Part shown: positions 35,564-43,415 of the stretch, one piece after another
Position numbering within the stretch: the first letter of the stretch is position 1
Layout of the letters: each line of letters opens with the position of its first letter
Made by a program: the position numbers and the translations under genes
Notes under the pieces: model-generated
What the model saw: only the letters and a program-made list of their open reading frames with translations
Databases searched by the model: none
Told to the model about the DNA's origin: nothing
Assembly: GCA_947626565.1 (NCBI GenBank)
Contig: CANQSQ010000009.1
Coordinates: 1 to 49,224 of the forward strand
Source: an uncultured Bacilli bacterium
Lineage (GTDB): Bacteria > Bacillota_I > Bacilli_A > RF39 > UBA660
Reading direction: 5' to 3'
DNA length: 49,224 nt

Positions 35564-36106
35564 ATGAAAAGTATGATAAAGGTTCGTAATTCACTTATTA
35601 TAGTATTATGTTTTACGATAATTTGTATGGGAGTAGGTTTTATCTTTTTAGCTCTTAAATTAGATGAAAAAAATAAAGATAAACCATATTTTAATGTTGT
35701 TTTCTATTCTGTACGTGAGGAAACTTCTGTCAAAGGTGGAACTATTGCTCCTAGTGCTACTAATAGTATTACCAATAATGGTAAAGAAGTTACCATGAAT
35801 TTTAAATTAAATAATCCTCATGATGAATTTGCTTATACTATCATTATCAAAAATGAAGGTAATATTCCTGCTCAAATTTATAACATCAAAGAAACACCTG
35901 ATTATACTAATAATGCTACTGCTCAAAAAGAAATTGCTCCTATTAGTATTACTCATACTGATATCGTTGGCAAAGTTCTTCAACCTAATGATGAAATTCA
36001 ACTAAAAGTTTTAGCTGTCTATAATAACTCTAAAGAAAAAACTGCTTTAACGACTAAAAAAGTTGATTATCAATTAACCCTTATAGCAGCTTCACCTAAT
36101 AACTAA
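35564..36106 (+). CDS. Single-pass membrane-anchored hypothetical protein B
   Basis: A 180-residue protein with an N-terminal membrane segment (about residues 9-30). Its outer part, MNFKLNNPHDEFAYTIIIKN followed by EGNIPAQI, resembles an immunoglobulin-like beta domain similar to surface proteins of the TasA/camelysin kind. The resemblance is weak and no lipobox or sortase motif is seen. AAGGGGAA precedes the ATG. It is the last gene before the terminator at 36108. Confidence 0.75.
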   Translation: MKSMIKVRNSLIIVLCFTIICMGVGFIFLALKLDEKNKDKPYFNVVFYSVREETSVKGGTIAPSATNSITNNGKEVTMNFKLNNPHDEFAYTIIIKNEGNIPAQIYNIKETPDYTNNATAQKEIAPISITHTDIVGKVLQPNDEIQLKVLAVYNNSKEKTALTTKKVDYQLTLIAASPNN

Positions 36107-36107
36107 T

Positions 36108-36130
36108 AAAAAGTCTAAAAGGCTTTTTTT
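36108..36130 (+). terminator. Terminator of the mraZ-to-protein-B transcript
   Basis: AAAAAGTC and GGCTTTTT arms (one wobble) with a T-run. Confidence 0.75.
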
Positions 36131-36133
36131 CGT

Positions 36134-36162
36134 TTGACTATTAAACGTTTTTTCTATATAAT
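36134..36162 (+). promoter_or_regulatory. Sigma-A promoter of membrane-anchored proteins C and D
   Basis: TTGACT (36134-36139), 17-base spacer, and TATAAT (36157-36162). Confidence 0.8.
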
Positions 36163-36188
36163 TAAAAATAGTAGGAGAGTGGTGTACA

Positions 36189-37562
36189 ATGGATAATTCT
36201 GAAACTATCAAAAAAAAGAAAAAGATAAAAATTATTTTCATAACTCTCAGTATCTTTTTAATATTACTAGCACTTGCTACGATTAGTCTTGGTGTTTATC
36301 TAAATTACTTAAGTAAACCTAAAATAGTAGTAACTAAAGTCATTGATACCATGAATGAAAATATTAAGAGTCTCTTCTCAAATCGCATCACTTTACCTGA
36401 TTCTAATGATTTTACTATGACATCAACTATTACAACTACCACTAACTCCGTATCGTCCCCTCTTTCAAATACTTCTCCGGAATATCAAAAATTTATTAAT
36501 AATTTAACTAATACGGAAGCTACTATTACCCTAAAACAAGATGCTACTAATAAGAAATTATTATTAGAATATGATACTAAATTAAAAAAACAACCCTTAC
36601 TAAAAGGTAAATACTTAATAACTGATGCTACAGAATATTACTTTATTGATAATTATGTATCTCACTATATAAATAATGGTAGTAATAATTATTTTGAAAA
36701 TCTTTCTAAAGAAGCAACCACAGAACAAAACAGTATTTATCTAGCAACTTTTATCATCAATTCCTTTAAAAATAATCTTAAGGAAGACTACATTCATAAA
36801 TATACCGAAGAAACGTCATATCTTTCTAAAACGGAAACTTTAACTAAATTAAGCATTAAATTTGATAATAAAATAATCACTGAAATAGCTCAAAATATAT
36901 TGAAAGACTTAAAAAATGATGCTGAAGCTAGTCGGATTTTAACTAATTTAGATAGTGATTTTAAAAACACTAAAATAAAAGACAATACTACTTTCTTAAA
37001 TGAAAATGAATCTATAACGTTTAATATTTATACTGATAAACTAAATAATGTCAAAAAAATTGAATTAATTAATCTAAACAATAACACAGAAAAAAGACTT
37101 TCTTATGAAATATCTGATACAGCTAAAATTATGTATTTTATTGAAAATGACCAAGTTAGTTATATTTTAAATATCAAACAACAAACTAATTATTTAAATA
37201 TTGATTTATTAAATAATAATGACCAAAAACTTGGTAGTATTTCTTTAGATAATACTAAAGATACTTTAACTTTTACTGTTTCTATAAATAGTGATAAAAA
37301 TAAAGAAGAATTTAGTATTCAAAGGAAATTTAGTAATGTTACTAAAACATCATATAATTCCAATACTACAATTACTATAAAAGAAATTGACAATAATGTT
37401 GACATAATTGATTCGACCATTAATATTGAGAATAGTTATTCTACTAAAGTTGATATTAATGAAGATTTAACAGATGCAACTTTAGCTAATGATTTACTAC
37501 CTGAAGAAAAGACTAAAATAGATAATATTTTTCCAGATATTATAAATAAATTAAGTCAATGA
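36189..37562 (+). CDS. Single-pass membrane-anchored hypothetical protein C
   Basis: A 457-residue protein. A basic cytoplasmic start (KKKKKIK) leads into one membrane segment (about residues 14-37) and a large extracellular part rich in Asn, Thr, Ser and Lys, with a beta-strand-rich character. No domain recognised. The ATG follows AGGAGAG with suitable spacing. It ends in TGA, 13 bases before the next gene. Confidence 0.75.
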   Translation: MDNSETIKKKKKIKIIFITLSIFLILLALATISLGVYLNYLSKPKIVVTKVIDTMNENIKSLFSNRITLPDSNDFTMTSTITTTTNSVSSPLSNTSPEYQKFINNLTNTEATITLKQDATNKKLLLEYDTKLKKQPLLKGKYLITDATEYYFIDNYVSHYINNGSNNYFENLSKEATTEQNSIYLATFIINSFKNNLKEDYIHKYTEETSYLSKTETLTKLSIKFDNKIITEIAQNILKDLKNDAEASRILTNLDSDFKNTKIKDNTTFLNENESITFNIYTDKLNNVKKIELINLNNNTEKRLSYEISDTAKIMYFIENDQVSYILNIKQQTNYLNIDLLNNNDQKLGSISLDNTKDTLTFTVSINSDKNKEEFSIQRKFSNVTKTSYNSNTTITIKEIDNNVDIIDSTINIENSYSTKVDINEDLTDATLANDLLPEEKTKIDNIFPDIINKLSQ

Positions 37563-37575
37563 GAGGAGGTATAAG

Positions 37576-38094
37576 ATGGCTAAAAAACGTAGATTTATAA
37601 TTGATATTGATGAACAGACACAAAAGAAGAAAATAATATATAGTGACATCATACTTATGATAGTATTTGGACTTTTACTAGCCTTAATTGTATACTTATC
37701 TTTAACTATTTTTCAAAAAAAGGATGACCCCTCAAATGAACATGCTAATTTAGTTATTCCTGTTCTTGAAGAAAAGACTAATAATAGTTTTAGTGTTGAT
37801 TTATCAAGACTTAAAGATAAAGAATATATTATTAAAGTAACTAATTTTAAAAATAATATTATTAACACTTCACCTTTAGAATATACTATTGAAATAAGTA
37901 ATCCAAGTAAGGTAAAGATAAAGCTTTATAAAAATGAAGGCTCTGAAGCTATAGCTACTTCTTCTAATGACTTAAGTGTTAAGAATAATAAGCTCTTACC
38001 TGATACTCAACAAGAAGATGTCTATAAAATACTTATTCTAGAGACTAAAAATATATCATCTAAAGATATGATTACTATTAAAATTAGCTCTTAA
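37576..38094 (+). CDS. Single-pass membrane-anchored hypothetical protein D
   Basis: A 172-residue protein with a cytoplasmic basic N-terminus (about 20 residues), one membrane segment (about 24-47) and an outer part predicted to be a single beta domain, since its pattern ITVTNFKNNI...YTIEISNPS...VKIKLYK resembles that of protein B. GAGAGGAGG precedes the ATG. It ends the short operon with protein C. Function unknown. Confidence 0.75.
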   Translation: MAKKRRFIIDIDEQTQKKKIIYSDIILMIVFGLLLALIVYLSLTIFQKKDDPSNEHANLVIPVLEEKTNNSFSVDLSRLKDKEYIIKVTNFKNNIINTSPLEYTIEISNPSKVKIKLYKNEGSEAIATSSNDLSVKNNKLLPDTQQEDVYKILILETKNISSKDMITIKISS

Positions 38095-38122
38095 AACAAA
38101 GCCACTAAAACCGTGGTCAAAA

Positions 38123-38151
38123 TTGACTTTTTGACGTTTTTGTGGTATAAT
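38123..38151 (+). promoter_or_regulatory. Sigma-A promoter of the DUF1292/giant protein operon
   Basis: TTGACT (38123-38128), 17-base spacer, and TATAAT (38146-38151), 29 bases before the DUF1292 ATG. Confidence 0.85.
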
Positions 38152-38179
38152 ACGCATAGAAATTAATTTGGAGGTTGCA

Positions 38180-38452
38180 ATGGATTTTGATATTGAAAAA
38201 GAAAAAATTACAATGATAAAAGATGGCAAAGAAATAAAATGTGATATTTTATTTGCTTTTGACAGTGAAGATACTAACAAAGCTTATGTTGGATATACAG
38301 ATCATACAATTGCGGCTAATGGTCGTAAAAATATTTATGTTTCATCATATGACCCCCTATATGGCTTATCATCACTAGAAGATGTTACTGATGAAAAAGA
38401 ATTAGAAATGATAAATGATGTTTTAAATGAACTCGATGAAAGTAACGATTAA
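38180..38452 (+). CDS. DUF1292 family small acidic protein
   Basis: A 90-residue acidic protein of the DUF1292 family (YrzB-like), common in Firmicutes and of unknown function. The conserved part is the phrase CDILFAFDSEDTNKAYVGYTD followed by VSSYDP. The ATG at 38180 lies 6 bases after GGAGG; the upstream ATG at 38168 overlaps that site. It is 15 bases before the giant protein and probably co-transcribed. Confidence 0.85.
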   Translation: MDFDIEKEKITMIKDGKEIKCDILFAFDSEDTNKAYVGYTDHTIAANGRKNIYVSSYDPLYGLSSLEDVTDEKELEMINDVLNELDESND

Positions 38453-38467
38453 ATGGAGGTATAAATC

Positions 38468-41400
38468 ATGGAAAGTTATTTAGAAGAATTAGAAAATGAA
38501 TTAAGAGATCATCAAAGAGAAATTACCCACCTTCAAGAAGAACGTGAAGCTCTTCGTCAAGAACAAAATAATATGTCTTTCAACGCATATAATAGAGAGT
38601 ATCAAAATATTATAAATCATCTAGAAACAGAGACCACAGCTGCTGAAGAACTTCAACAAAGAATTTCATCATATCGTGAAAATTACACTTTAGCTAACAA
38701 TTCAATAGCTGATTTAAGAAACTTAAGAAGTTTACTTTCTACTACTACTGATTCTAATGAAAGAGCAGAAATAAATGAAGAAATCACAGCTAAAGAAGAG
38801 GAACTTCGTACTGCTATGAGCATTCTTCCTAGTGAAATGGCTGATAGTATACGTGAATCTTACTTAGCAGATACTTCTACTGCTGAAGATGCACGTACAA
38901 CTACTGATGCTCAAACAGAAGAAAATATTACTGATAATAACACTAACACTAATTTAATAGATACGTATTATTCTAACTTAGAAACAGAAATAGCTCAACA
39001 TCAAGCCGAAATTGATCACCTTGAAGAAGAAAGAGAAGCCCTACGAAACGAAGAACAAAATATGCCAACGGCTAGCTATAGAAGAGAGTATGAAAATATT
39101 AATAATCACCTTAGTACTGAAAGAAGTGCTTTAGAAGAAGCTCAAAATAATCTAGCTACTTTACGTCGTAATTATGATTTATCTAATAGTTCTATTAGAG
39201 ATTTACGAAATTTACGAGAATTACTTCGTCAAACTTCTGATGCTAGAGAAAGAGCAGAGATAAATGAAGAAATAACTGCTAAAGAAGGAGAGTTAAGAGA
39301 TTCTATAAATGCTCTTCCTGAAGATTTAGCTGACTATGTCCGCAATTCCTTCTTAGGAAATAATCAAGATACTGATACTAATGAAAATAATAACACCAAT
39401 GATTCTAATGACACTAGTGGTACTGATCAGGACACTGATACCAATGAAGATGATAACACCAACGATTCTAATGATACTAGTGGTACTGATCAAGATACTG
39501 ATACTAATGAAGATGATAATACCAATGATTCTAATGATACTAGTGGTACTGATCAAGACACTGATACTAATGATAATGATGACACCAACGATTCTAATGA
39601 TACCAGTGATACTGATCAAGACACTGATACTAATGATAATGATAACACCAATGACTCTAATGATACCAGTGACACTGATCAAGATACTGATACTAATGAA
39701 GCTGATACAACCAATACCTTGTCAGCAGAAGCTCAAAGAGATTATGATGAAATTACTAATCAAATAGCCCAATTACGTCAAATGGAAGAAGATTATAATA
39801 ATATTCTTCAACAATCAATCGCTCGCTTTATTGATATATTTGCTAATGAAAAAGAAAGATATGAAAAAGATGGTCCATTTGATTCTAAAACCCTTGATGA
39901 TCTTCAAAATTATTACATGAATTTGAAACTTGATGAAAATCAAATTTTCACAGAAGCAAAGAGAAATGTTGAAAATGTCAGAATGCAAATTCAAGACCTT
40001 GAGCAACAATTGGCTAAAATAAGAGAAATGGGTGCTATTGCTCAAGCTCTAGGTATGACGTATGATGAGTATAAAAATATTACTAGTATCCTTGAAAATA
40101 ATAATATAATAAATGATATTTTAGAGAAAAAAGGCTTAAAAGACCTATTATTAAAACATGATAATCTTACTCCAGAGGAAAAACAAGCTTTAGAAGCAGC
40201 CAAAAAAGATATTTATAAAGAAATAGCTAACTTTTTACATAAAAATAAAGATAAAAATATTTTAGATGCTATTAATATATTATATGGTATAGATAAAACA
40301 GCTAAAAAAGACGGAACTCCTAAAAGCACTACCGTTTCTGAAGAAGACATAGATAATATGAGAAAAAATGGTCAAAAAGCAAAAGGTCAAGACACACCAA
40401 GATTACCAGGACCAACCATTGGAGATCAAAATCTTATTGGTACCAATGGTGATGAGGATTCTAAAAATACTCCTAACAAAAAAAATGAACCTCCAAAACC
40501 TAAAAATAAAGATAATGACAATACTAAAGATGATCCAAATAAAGGAAATGACGTTCCAAGACTTCCGGGACCAACCGCTACTGATACTCCAGGACTTCCA
40601 GGACCTACTGAAGATGATAACAAAAAATCTAGCCGAAAAAGAGGTCTACGTGAAATATTTGGTGATTTAAGAAAAGACTTAAATATTGGTAGAAAAGATG
40701 GTCAACGCTATCGTCGTAGTAATATAAAAGTAAGCAAAGAATTTGTCAATGAACTTCATTCTGGTAATATGGTATACAATATAATTCATGTTGTTCCTGC
40801 TGTTATCAAAGCACCAATCCAATTATTAAGAAAATTATCTGGAAAGATTATGCTTGGTAAAGAAGCTAAACAAATGATGGGAACATTGCGTGAAAGACTT
40901 GATCAATTACCAGCTGAAGATTTAGAAACAATTTTCAAAGAATATCGTGGTAATCGTATCAATCAAGAGCGTTATCCTGAAGCTTTCAACATGGTAATAG
41001 AAGAAAAAATGAGTGAATACATTTTAGGTAAAGTAGCTGTCATTAACAAAAATATCGAAGAATCTTATAAAAATGTCCTTTATGTTAAAAATCTATTAAG
41101 TTCCATCGATGAAAATCTTCGTAAAGGAAAAATGACAAATGAAGAAAAAATTCGTAAGTTAGAACAAAGAAAAGCTTTATTAAAACAAGCTGGTAATAGT
41201 ATTAAATACATTAGAGAAGCTAAAATAGAAGCTGATAATTTACTATCAGGTGGTCTACATGGTTTATCAGAAGATATGAAAGCTGCTGCTACTAAATTAA
41301 ACTGTGTAGGTTTAAGATTTGCTAAAACTCATGACATGGATCAAGAACTTGAAGATAAATTAATGGAATGTGAAAAACGTGAGAATGATGCTATTTATAA

Positions 41401-42412
41401 TGATGATGACGAAGCTTTATTAAATGCCTTTATTGATAGTGAACTTCTTTTAAGTGAAAATACGGAAATAAGTACAAGTTTAGTAGGTCATCGTTCAACC
41501 GGAAAGAAATACTATTCTCCTTTAGCTGAACAATTAGATTATCGTAATGATCCATTTGTCCGTGATTTATTTACAACTATAGCTGTAACAAGTGCTGCTG
41601 TTAGTGCTTATAGTACTTTCTCTAATATGCGTGCTATGAGTGAGCAACAAAAAATGATTCATGATTTAGAGAAAAATTATCAAAACTTTACTGGTCAAGT
41701 AAAACAAGCTGGTAATGATATTGTATCTAAACGAAGCGCCTTTACTGAAGGTATGAAAGCTCAAGCTAACCAAGATGTTCTAACAAGTTCCGGTGTCATC
41801 GAACGTGGTTCTTTAGATATGACTGATTGGGGTATAAGTTCTAGTGCTTATCATACTGCCGATGCTACTGGTCATGCTTTCTATAATGATTTCTTCAATA
41901 ATGTTCAAGCTAAATTTTCTAATGTAGCCAATGATTATAGTAGTGGAGCTATTGATCAAATGACAGCTATGCAAGAATTAGCCAATATTTCTAGTGAGGC
42001 TCATCAAACATTAGCTAATGTTGCTGAAAAATGTCTAGATATCTTAAAACCATATGCTCAAACACATCCACAATTTGATTTAAAGGCTGTTCAAGAAACA
42101 ATGCAATATATTGTTGATAATCCTTCAGCTATTGCTAATATGAACCAATCTATGATTGATGTTCAAAATATTGGTGATAACTTAATAGCTTTATCAAATG
42201 CTCAAATAACAACTATTAATTCTTTACCTGGTAATTTAGCACCAACATTATTAGGAGCTGCTTCAGCTGCTGCTCTTGCTACTAGAGTATCTTCTACCAT
42301 GGAAAAAACTCATAAAACAAGATATGGCAATGAAGTAACCGATATGATGGAAGAATATGCTGATTCTCAATATGAAGACTCAGAAGAAAATGATAATAAT
42401 AAAACACGTTAA
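38468..42412 (+). CDS. Giant repeat/coiled-coil protein with LPGPT motifs
   Basis: A 1314-residue cytoplasmic protein with no signal peptide. The N-terminal 290 residues are two copies of a 130-150-residue coiled-coil unit (LEEEREALR, then AEINEEITAKE). An Asp/Asn/Thr-rich linker of six 21-residue repeats follows (about 299-416). A second coiled-coil region (about 425-620) and a Lys/Asn/Pro linker with three PxLPGPT motifs (about 644-714) come next. The basic and helical C-terminal part (about 720-1314) has a weakly hydrophobic stretch near 1035-1055. I recognise no named domain. Its size and layout suggest a scaffold or cytoskeleton-like protein. AATGGAGG precedes the ATG. It ends at a strong terminator. 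Confidence 0.85.
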   Translation: MESYLEELENELRDHQREITHLQEEREALRQEQNNMSFNAYNREYQNIINHLETETTAAEELQQRISSYRENYTLANNSIADLRNLRSLLSTTTDSNERAEINEEITAKEEELRTAMSILPSEMADSIRESYLADTSTAEDARTTTDAQTEENITDNNTNTNLIDTYYSNLETEIAQHQAEIDHLEEEREALRNEEQNMPTASYRREYENINNHLSTERSALEEAQNNLATLRRNYDLSNSSIRDLRNLRELLRQTSDARERAEINEEITAKEGELRDSINALPEDLADYVRNSFLGNNQDTDTNENNNTNDSNDTSGTDQDTDTNEDDNTNDSNDTSGTDQDTDTNEDDNTNDSNDTSGTDQDTDTNDNDDTNDSNDTSDTDQDTDTNDNDNTNDSNDTSDTDQDTDTNEADTTNTLSAEAQRDYDEITNQIAQLRQMEEDYNNILQQSIARFIDIFANEKERYEKDGPFDSKTLDDLQNYYMNLKLDENQIFTEAKRNVENVRMQIQDLEQQLAKIREMGAIAQALGMTYDEYKNITSILENNNIINDILEKKGLKDLLLKHDNLTPEEKQALEAAKKDIYKEIANFLHKNKDKNILDAINILYGIDKTAKKDGTPKSTTVSEEDIDNMRKNGQKAKGQDTPRLPGPTIGDQNLIGTNGDEDSKNTPNKKNEPPKPKNKDNDNTKDDPNKGNDVPRLPGPTATDTPGLPGPTEDDNKKSSRKRGLREIFGDLRKDLNIGRKDGQRYRRSNIKVSKEFVNELHSGNMVYNIIHVVPAVIKAPIQLLRKLSGKIMLGKEAKQMMGTLRERLDQLPAEDLETIFKEYRGNRINQERYPEAFNMVIEEKMSEYILGKVAVINKNIEESYKNVLYVKNLLSSIDENLRKGKMTNEEKIRKLEQRKALLKQAGNSIKYIREAKIEADNLLSGGLHGLSEDMKAAATKLNCVGLRFAKTHDMDQELEDKLMECEKRENDAIYNDDDEALLNAFIDSELLLSENTEISTSLVGHRSTGKKYYSPLAEQLDYRNDPFVRDLFTTIAVTSAAVSAYSTFSNMRAMSEQQKMIHDLEKNYQNFTGQVKQAGNDIVSKRSAFTEGMKAQANQDVLTSSGVIERGSLDMTDWGISSSAYHTADATGHAFYNDFFNNVQAKFSNVANDYSSGAIDQMTAMQELANISSEAHQTLANVAEKCLDILKPYAQTHPQFDLKAVQETMQYIVDNPSAIANMNQSMIDVQNIGDNLIALSNAQITTINSLPGNLAPTLLGAASAAALATRVSSTMEKTHKTRYGNEVTDMMEEYADSQYEDSEENDNNKTR
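39362..39715 (+). repeat. 63-bp tandem repeats encoding Asp/Asn/Thr units
   Basis: Five full units of 63 bp (21 codons; DQDTDTNEDDNTNDSNDTSG-type) and a partial sixth, in frame within the giant protein. The units differ mainly by synonymous changes and E/D/N swaps. Confidence 0.95.
40397..40609 (+). repeat. Three PxLPGPT motifs
   Basis: PRLPGPT at 40397-40417 and 40556-40576, and PGLPGPT at 40589-40609, within a charged, disordered linker. Identical proline-rich cores in a linker suggest binding sites for a partner protein. Confidence 0.8.
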
Positions 42413-42417
42413 AAAAC

Positions 42418-42454
42418 AAAAATTCACATTATGACATGTAATGTGAATTTTTTT
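42418..42454 (+). terminator. Terminator after the giant coiled-coil gene
   Basis: AAAATTCACATTA and TAATGTGAATTTT are perfect arms with a 7-base loop and a T-run. Confidence 0.9.
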
Positions 42455-42559
42455 ATGGAAAAATTCTCTAGTCGTAAATTAATGCTTTACCTTCTTAGCT
42501 ACTTAAAACATCTTTACTAATTTGATTAATTATTATATTATAAAGATGGAGGTAGTAAC

Positions 42560-42928
42560 ATGCAAGAATTAAAACTAAAAAAATGTCCTAAATGTTCAAG
42601 TATCATTCGAGTTATCACCGATAACTCATCATCCTTAACTTGCTGTAACGAACAATTACAAGACATAATCCCTAATAGTGTTGAATGTGCATCTGAAAAG
42701 CATCTTCCTCAATATGAAATTCAAAATGACACCTTAAAAGTCTTTGTTAATCACGTTATGGAAGAAGATCACTATATTGAATGGCTTTTAGTTCAAACTC
42801 CTCATGGTAATTATGAGAAGCACTTCAATCCTTATGATAATCCAACCATAGAAGTTCCATATGAAGCTAATAGCAAACTATATAGTTTTTGCAATAAACA
42901 TGGTTTATGGATAACAAACGTTGACTAA
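42560..42928 (+). CDS. dfx: Superoxide reductase (desulfoferrodoxin)
   Basis: A 122-residue two-domain superoxide reductase. It reduces superoxide to hydrogen peroxide without making oxygen, a typical defence of anaerobes. The N-terminal desulforedoxin-like site has Cys9, Cys12, Cys28 and Cys29. The catalytic iron centre has His48, His65, His71, Cys111 and His114 (His4Cys1). EDHYIEWL and FCNKHGLW are family signatures. GGAGG lies about 9 bases before the ATG. The following DUF1810 gene is separated by a terminator. Confidence 0.95.
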   Translation: MQELKLKKCPKCSSIIRVITDNSSSLTCCNEQLQDIIPNSVECASEKHLPQYEIQNDTLKVFVNHVMEEDHYIEWLLVQTPHGNYEKHFNPYDNPTIEVPYEANSKLYSFCNKHGLWITNVD

Positions 42929-42954
42929 AACATTTCCCAAAAGAAATGTTTTTT
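42927..42954 (+). terminator. Terminator after superoxide reductase gene
   Basis: AAAACATTTC and GAAATGTTTT are perfect 10-base arms with a T-run. They overlap the stop codon. Confidence 0.85.
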
Positions 42955-42983
42955 AATAATAAAAATTGTTAGGAGATTTTAAA

Positions 42984-43406
42984 ATGAATGATTTAGAAAG
43001 ATTTATTAAAGCACAAGAAAAAGATTATTGGCAAGCTCTCCAAGAAATCAAAAATGGTAAAAAGCAAACTCATTGGATATGGTATATATTTCCTCAATTA
43101 AAAGGTTTAGGTACCAGTACTATGGCTAATTATTATGGTATAAAAGATTTAGCTGAAGCTCAAGCTTACTTAAAAAATGCCTATTTAAAGCATAATTTAA
43201 TCGAAATAAGTGAAGCCTTATTAGCTCTTGATAGTACTAATCCAATAGATGTACTAGGTTATCCCGACAATCTAAAAGTTCAATCTTGCATGACTTTATT
43301 TTATTACACTGATTCATCTCTTATAGTTTTTAAAAAAGTTCTCGAGAAATTTTATAATTCACAATTTGATCAAAATACCCTTGCTAAAATTAAGACCTAT
43401 AAGTAA
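42984..43406 (+). CDS. DUF1810 family protein
   Basis: A 140-residue soluble protein of the DUF1810 family. The opening LERFIKAQEKDYWQALQEIK and the core THWIWYIFPQLKGLG are characteristic. The family has no established biochemical role that I can state. The ATG at 42984 lies 7 bases after AGGAGA, while an ATG at 42966 overlaps that site. It converges with the SpoVD-type PBP gene, with 9 bases between the two stops. Confidence 0.9.
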   Translation: MNDLERFIKAQEKDYWQALQEIKNGKKQTHWIWYIFPQLKGLGTSTMANYYGIKDLAEAQAYLKNAYLKHNLIEISEALLALDSTNPIDVLGYPDNLKVQSCMTLFYYTDSSLIVFKKVLEKFYNSQFDQNTLAKIKTYK

Positions 43407-43415
43407 TAAAATTCC

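Noticed and set aside
39353-39767. Open frames on both strands over the 63-bp repeats
   Set aside because: They are low-complexity Ile/Thr-rich shadows of the giant protein's Asp/Asn/Thr repeats, without ribosome binding sites.
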